Assembly (NCBI GenBank): GCA_023436825.1 | Contig: JAEZHS010000680.1 | Location: forward strand, 1 to 8,200 | Source: Pseudomonadota bacterium | Lineage (GTDB): Bacteria; Pseudomonadota; Alphaproteobacteria; Reyranellales; Reyranellaceae | Direction of reading: 5' to 3' | DNA length: 8,200 bases | Shown here: positions 5,728 to 8,200 of the stretch, piece by piece | Position numbering within the stretch: the stretch's first letter is position 1 | How the letters are laid out: each line of letters starts with the position of its first letter | Notes under the pieces: model-generated | The model's input: the letters and a program-made list of their open reading frames with translations, nothing else | Database searches by the model: none | Told to the model about the DNA's origin: nothing | Translations under genes and position numbers: made by a program

Positions 5728-6222
5728 ATGATCCTATACCGACTGCGCTGTTCCAAGGGCCACGAGTTCGAAAGCTGGTTCAAGGACAGCAAGACCTACG
5801 AACGCCAGGAAAAGAAGTCCCTGATCGGCTGTGCCGTGTGCGGCAACGCCAAGGTCGAACGCGCCCCCATGGCGCCGCGATTGGGCAAGAGCAGCAAGAA
5901 GGTCGAGGCCGAGAAGCCGTCGGCCGACGCTCCCACCGCACCCGCCGCGCCCCAGGCGCCGAGTGCGGATCAGCAGCAGATGGCGGCGCTGGCGCGCTAC
6001 ATGCCCAAGGAACTGCGCGAGGCGCTGCTCAAGGTGCGCGCCGAGGTCGAGAAGAATTGCGAGCATGTCGGCGACAAGTTCGCCGAGGAGGCGCGCAAGA
6101 TCCATTACGGCGAGAGCGACAAGCGCGGCATCTACGGCGAGACCAGCGAGGAAGAGGCCGAGGCGCTGGCCGAAGAGGGCATCGAGTTCGGCCGCCTGCC
6201 GTGGATTCCGCGGGGGAATTAG
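5728..6222 (+). CDS. DUF1178 family protein with N-terminal zinc-ribbon-like motif
   Basis: This 164-residue cytoplasmic protein matches the alphaproteobacterial and betaproteobacterial DUF1178 family, whose function is unknown. The N-terminal domain 'MILYRLRCSKGHEFESWFKDS' is followed by C-A-V-C; Cys8, His12, Cys35 and Cys38 form a plausible metal site. An Ala/Pro/Lys-rich linker of low complexity spans about 53-85. The C-terminal helical part carries the conserved 'VGDKFAEEARKIHYGE' (114-129), 'RGIYGE' (133-138) and 'LPWIPR' (157-162). The ATG at 5728 is chosen because the family begins M-I-x-Y-x-L-x-C; upstream open frame belongs to the divergent gene's region. No Shine-Dalgarno sequence is visible. 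The CIRCE-like site is 21 bp upstream. The gene overlaps ubiG tail to tail by four bases. Confidence 0.9.
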   Translation: MILYRLRCSKGHEFESWFKDSKTYERQEKKSLIGCAVCGNAKVERAPMAPRLGKSSKKVEAEKPSADAPTAPAAPQAPSADQQQMAALARYMPKELREALLKVRAEVEKNCEHVGDKFAEEARKIHYGESDKRGIYGETSEEEAEALAEEGIEFGRLPWIPRGN

Positions 6223-6986
6223 TTTCCGCCGGATTTGATGCCATACAGCATGTAGTTCACGTCGAGGTCGCTCTTGCTCAGCGACCAGGCGCGCCTGAGC
6301 GGGCTGTAGACCACGCCGACGATCTCCTGCGCTTCGATGCCGCCCGAGCGCAGGCCGTTCACGACTTCCGACGGCTTCAGGAATTTCCTCCAGTCGTGCG
6401 TGCCGCGCGGCAGCCAGCCCAGAAGATACTCGGCGCCGGCGATGGCGAGCGCCCAGGCCTTGGGCGTCCGGTTGAGCGTCGACAGGAACAACAGGCCGCC
6501 CGGCTTCACCATGCGGCCGCACGAGCTCAGGAAGAGCTCGACGTCGGCCACGTGCTCGACGATCTCGAGGGCCAGCACGATGTCGAACTGCGCGCCCGAT
6601 TCCGCCAGCGCCTCCGCCGTGCCCTGCCGGTAGTCGATCGCCAGCGCCTGTCCTTCGGCGTGCAGCGAGGCGACGCCGACGTTCCTCGAGGCCGCGTCGA
6701 CTCCCGTCACTCGCGCGCCCAGCCGCGCCATCGGCTCGCTCAAAAGCCCGCCGCCGCAGCCGATATCGAGCAGCGAGAGGTCCTTGAGCGGCGTGCCGCC
6801 GAGTGGATCGCGCTGCCAGTGGGCCGCGGCGCGGTCGCGGATGTAGCCGATGCGCAGCGGGTTCAGCCGGTGCAACGGGGCGAACTTGCCGGTGGGGTCC
6901 CACCATTCGGCGGCGATGCGCGAGAAGCGCTCGATCTCGGCCGGATCGACGGTGGTATGTCCTGGAGCGCTTGCAGGATCGGTCAT
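6219..6986 (-). CDS. ubiG: UbiG, ubiquinone biosynthesis O-methyltransferase
   Basis: UbiG performs both SAM-dependent O-methylations in ubiquinone synthesis, at the inner face of the cytoplasmic membrane. The 255-residue protein is of normal length. Clear family marks are 'DPAEIERFSRIAAEWWDPTGKFAPLHRLNPLRIGYI' (14-49), motif I 'LLDIGCGGGLLSEPMARLGA' (72-91), 'GVDAA', 'EIVEHV' (141-146) and 'FLSTLNRTPKA' followed by 'YLLGWLPRGTHDWRKFLKPSE'. The start ATG is preceded by AAGGG six bases upstream. The stop TAA is read from 6221-6219 and shares bases with the TAG of the convergent DUF1178 gene. ubiG and lysC are divergent over 58 bp, an arrangement found in other alphaproteobacteria. Confidence 0.97.
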   Translation of the reverse strand: MTDPASAPGHTTVDPAEIERFSRIAAEWWDPTGKFAPLHRLNPLRIGYIRDRAAAHWQRDPLGGTPLKDLSLLDIGCGGGLLSEPMARLGARVTGVDAASRNVGVASLHAEGQALAIDYRQGTAEALAESGAQFDIVLALEIVEHVADVELFLSSCGRMVKPGGLLFLSTLNRTPKAWALAIAGAEYLLGWLPRGTHDWRKFLKPSEVVNGLRSGGIEAQEIVGVVYSPLRRAWSLSKSDLDVNYMLYGIKSGGN

Positions 6987-6994
6987 CGCTGCCC

Positions 6995-7024
6995 TTGACC
7001 CATATGGTGCCCCCGGTGTCTATA
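6995..7024 (+). promoter_or_regulatory. Candidate lysC promoter
   Basis: TTGACC (6995-7000) matches five of six bases of the housekeeping -35 box. It is followed after 18 bases by TCTATA (7019-7024) as a possible -10, akin to the CTATA-type -10 boxes of some alphaproteobacteria. The start of transcription would then fall near 7031, leaving a leader of about 14 bases that still holds AGCAGG before the lysC ATG. The -10 match to TATAAT is weak, and the element is inferred. Confidence 0.4.
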
Positions 7025-7044
7025 CCCCGCTTTCGAGCAGGTCC

Positions 7045-8200
7045 ATGGCGCGCATCGTTCTCAAATTCGGCGGTACTTCGGTTGGCGACACAGATCGCAT
7101 CAAGAACGTCGCCAGCAAGGTCAAAGCCGAGGTCGAGCGCGGCAACGAGGTCGCGGTCGTGGTCTCGGCCATGTCCGGCGCCACCAACCAGCTCGTCAAA
7201 TGGGTCAACGAGATCGCCCCGCTGCACGATGCGCGCGAGTACGACGTCGTCGTCGCGACCGGCGAGCAGGTGACGATCGGCCTGCTGGCCATGGCGCTGC
7301 AGCAGATGGGCGTGAAGTCGCGCTCCTGGGTCTCCTGGCAGATCCCGATCCGCACCGATGCCGCCTACGCCAAGGCGCGCATCGTCGACATCGAGACGGG
7401 CGACATGGCCAAGGCGATGGCGGCGGGCGAGGTGCCGATCGTGCCGGGCTTCCAGGGCCTCTCGCCCGAAGGCCGCATCACGACCTTGGGCCGCGGCGGC
7501 TCGGACACCTCGGCGGTGGCGCTGGCGGCCGCGCTCAAGGCCGATCGCTGCGACATCTACACCGCCGTCGACGGCGTCAACACGACCGATCCGCGGATCG
7601 TCGAGAAGGCGCGCAAGATCGATCAGGTGACCTACGAAGAGATGCTGGAAATGGCGTCGCAGGGCTCCAAGGTCCTGCAGACGCGTTCGGTCGAGCTGGC
7701 GATGAACCATCACGTGCGCGTGCAGGTCCTGTCGTCGTTCGATTCCGCGCTGGGCAGCGACCTGCCCGGCACGATGGTTGTGGACGAGGAAGAGATCATG
7801 GCCCAGGGACTCGAGAAATCCGTCGTGAGCGGCATCGCCTTCGCCAAGGACGAAGCCAAGATCACGGTGACCCGCGTCGCCGACCGGCCGGGCGTCGCGG
7901 CGGCGATCTTCGGCCCGCTGGCCGAGGCCAACGTCAACGTCGACATGATCGTGCAGAACGTGTCGCTCGACGGCAGCTCGACCGACATCACCTTCACCGT
8001 GCCGCGCGCCGACCTCGCCCGCGCCGTCGAGCGCCTGCAGAAGGCCAGGACCGAGCTCAAGTTCACCGAGGTGCAGTCCGACACCAACGTCGCCAAGATC
8101 TCGGTGATCGGCGTCGGCATGCGCAGCCACGCCGGCGTGGCGCTCAAGATGTTCGAGACCCTTGCCGCCAAGGGGATAAACATCCAGGTGATCTCGACCT
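7045..8200 (+). CDS. lysC: Aspartate kinase, monofunctional (3' end missing)
   Basis: This enzyme phosphorylates aspartate, the first step toward lysine, threonine, methionine and diaminopimelate. The 385 complete codons visible are open to the window edge; members are usually a little over 400 residues, so perhaps 20-30 are missing. The catalytic domain shows K-F-G-G-T-S-V (7-13), 'VVSAMSGATNQL' (about 38-49), 'ATGEQV' (71-76), 'GRGGSDTSAVALA' (149-161) and 'YTAVDGVNTTDPR' (172-184). Two ACT regulatory domains follow: the first from about 264 ('ITVTRVADRPGVAAAIF'), the second from about 345 ('ISVIGVGMRSHAGVALKMFETLA'), cut at 'INIQVIST'. Feedback inhibition by lysine and/or threonine is expected from the ACT pair. 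The ATG at 7045 is chosen because the family begins M-x-x-I-V-x-K-F-G-G-T; AGCAGG ends three bases upstream. No homoserine dehydrogenase part is evident in what is visible. Confidence 0.97.
   Translation, partial: MARIVLKFGGTSVGDTDRIKNVASKVKAEVERGNEVAVVVSAMSGATNQLVKWVNEIAPLHDAREYDVVVATGEQVTIGLLAMALQQMGVKSRSWVSWQIPIRTDAAYAKARIVDIETGDMAKAMAAGEVPIVPGFQGLSPEGRITTLGRGGSDTSAVALAAALKADRCDIYTAVDGVNTTDPRIVEKARKIDQVTYEEMLEMASQGSKVLQTRSVELAMNHHVRVQVLSSFDSALGSDLPGTMVVDEEEIMAQGLEKSVVSGIAFAKDEAKITVTRVADRPGVAAAIFGPLAEANVNVDMIVQNVSLDGSSTDITFTVPRADLARAVERLQKARTELKFTEVQSDTNVAKISVIGVGMRSHAGVALKMFETLAAKGINIQVIST

Noticed and set aside
6529..6547. Perfect 7-bp inverted repeat (CGAGCTC / GAGCTCG) around 6530-6548
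   Set aside because: It lies inside ubiG, in codons of a conserved segment; a short GC palindrome in a coding region needs no other explanation.
5734..8130. A long open frame on the minus strand (about 800 codons)
   Set aside because: It is antisense to lysC and the DUF1178 gene and out of frame with ubiG; composition is His/Arg/Asp/Gly-rich without motifs, while lysC and ubiG are unmistakable.

Overview
The window is ordinary chromosomal DNA from a high-GC alphaproteobacterium. The evidence is gene content and order: argJ with mutT; an NDUFAF5-type methyltransferase divergent from comF; grxC followed by a Nit-type hydrolase; a DUF1178 protein; and ubiG divergent from lysC. The codon use is strongly G/C-ending throughout. 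The genus cannot be fixed from the sequence. The palindromic intergenic repeat at 1225-1348 resembles repeats I recall from soil Rhodospirillales/Hyphomicrobiales-type genomes (for example Reyranella or Bradyrhizobium), but that is a guess. There is no phage, transposase, CRISPR, tRNA or rRNA.

Layout. 1-1217 (+): the 3' part of argJ (arginine biosynthesis), overlapped by mutT (removal of oxidised nucleotides). 1218-1358: an intergenic inverted pair of about 50-bp palindromic repeat units between convergent genes. 1359-3086 (-): a two-gene unit, NDUFAF5/BioC-like methyltransferase then a polytopic membrane protein of unknown function, transcribed away from comF. 3160-5095 (+): comF, grxC and a Nit-family amidase, tightly spaced and probably one operon. 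5122-5667 (-): a small class I SAM methyltransferase. 5680-5706: a strong CIRCE-like (HrcA operator) palindrome. 5728-6222 (+): a DUF1178 zinc-ribbon protein. 6219-6986 (-): ubiG (ubiquinone biosynthesis), overlapping the DUF1178 gene tail to tail. 7045-8200 (+): lysC (aspartate kinase), cut off by the window end.

Working together: several genes relate to redox and respiration. Glutaredoxin 3 uses glutathione, the Nit enzyme probably repairs deaminated glutathione, UbiG makes ubiquinone, and the NDUFAF5 homologue is linked by its family to complex I assembly. ArgJ and LysC are amino-acid biosynthesis genes. I see no exotic new system. The two observations most worth following are the CIRCE-like operator in front of genes not usually counted in the HrcA regulon, and the paired palindromic repeat after mutT. 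There is no stretch of more than 300 bases without a gene.
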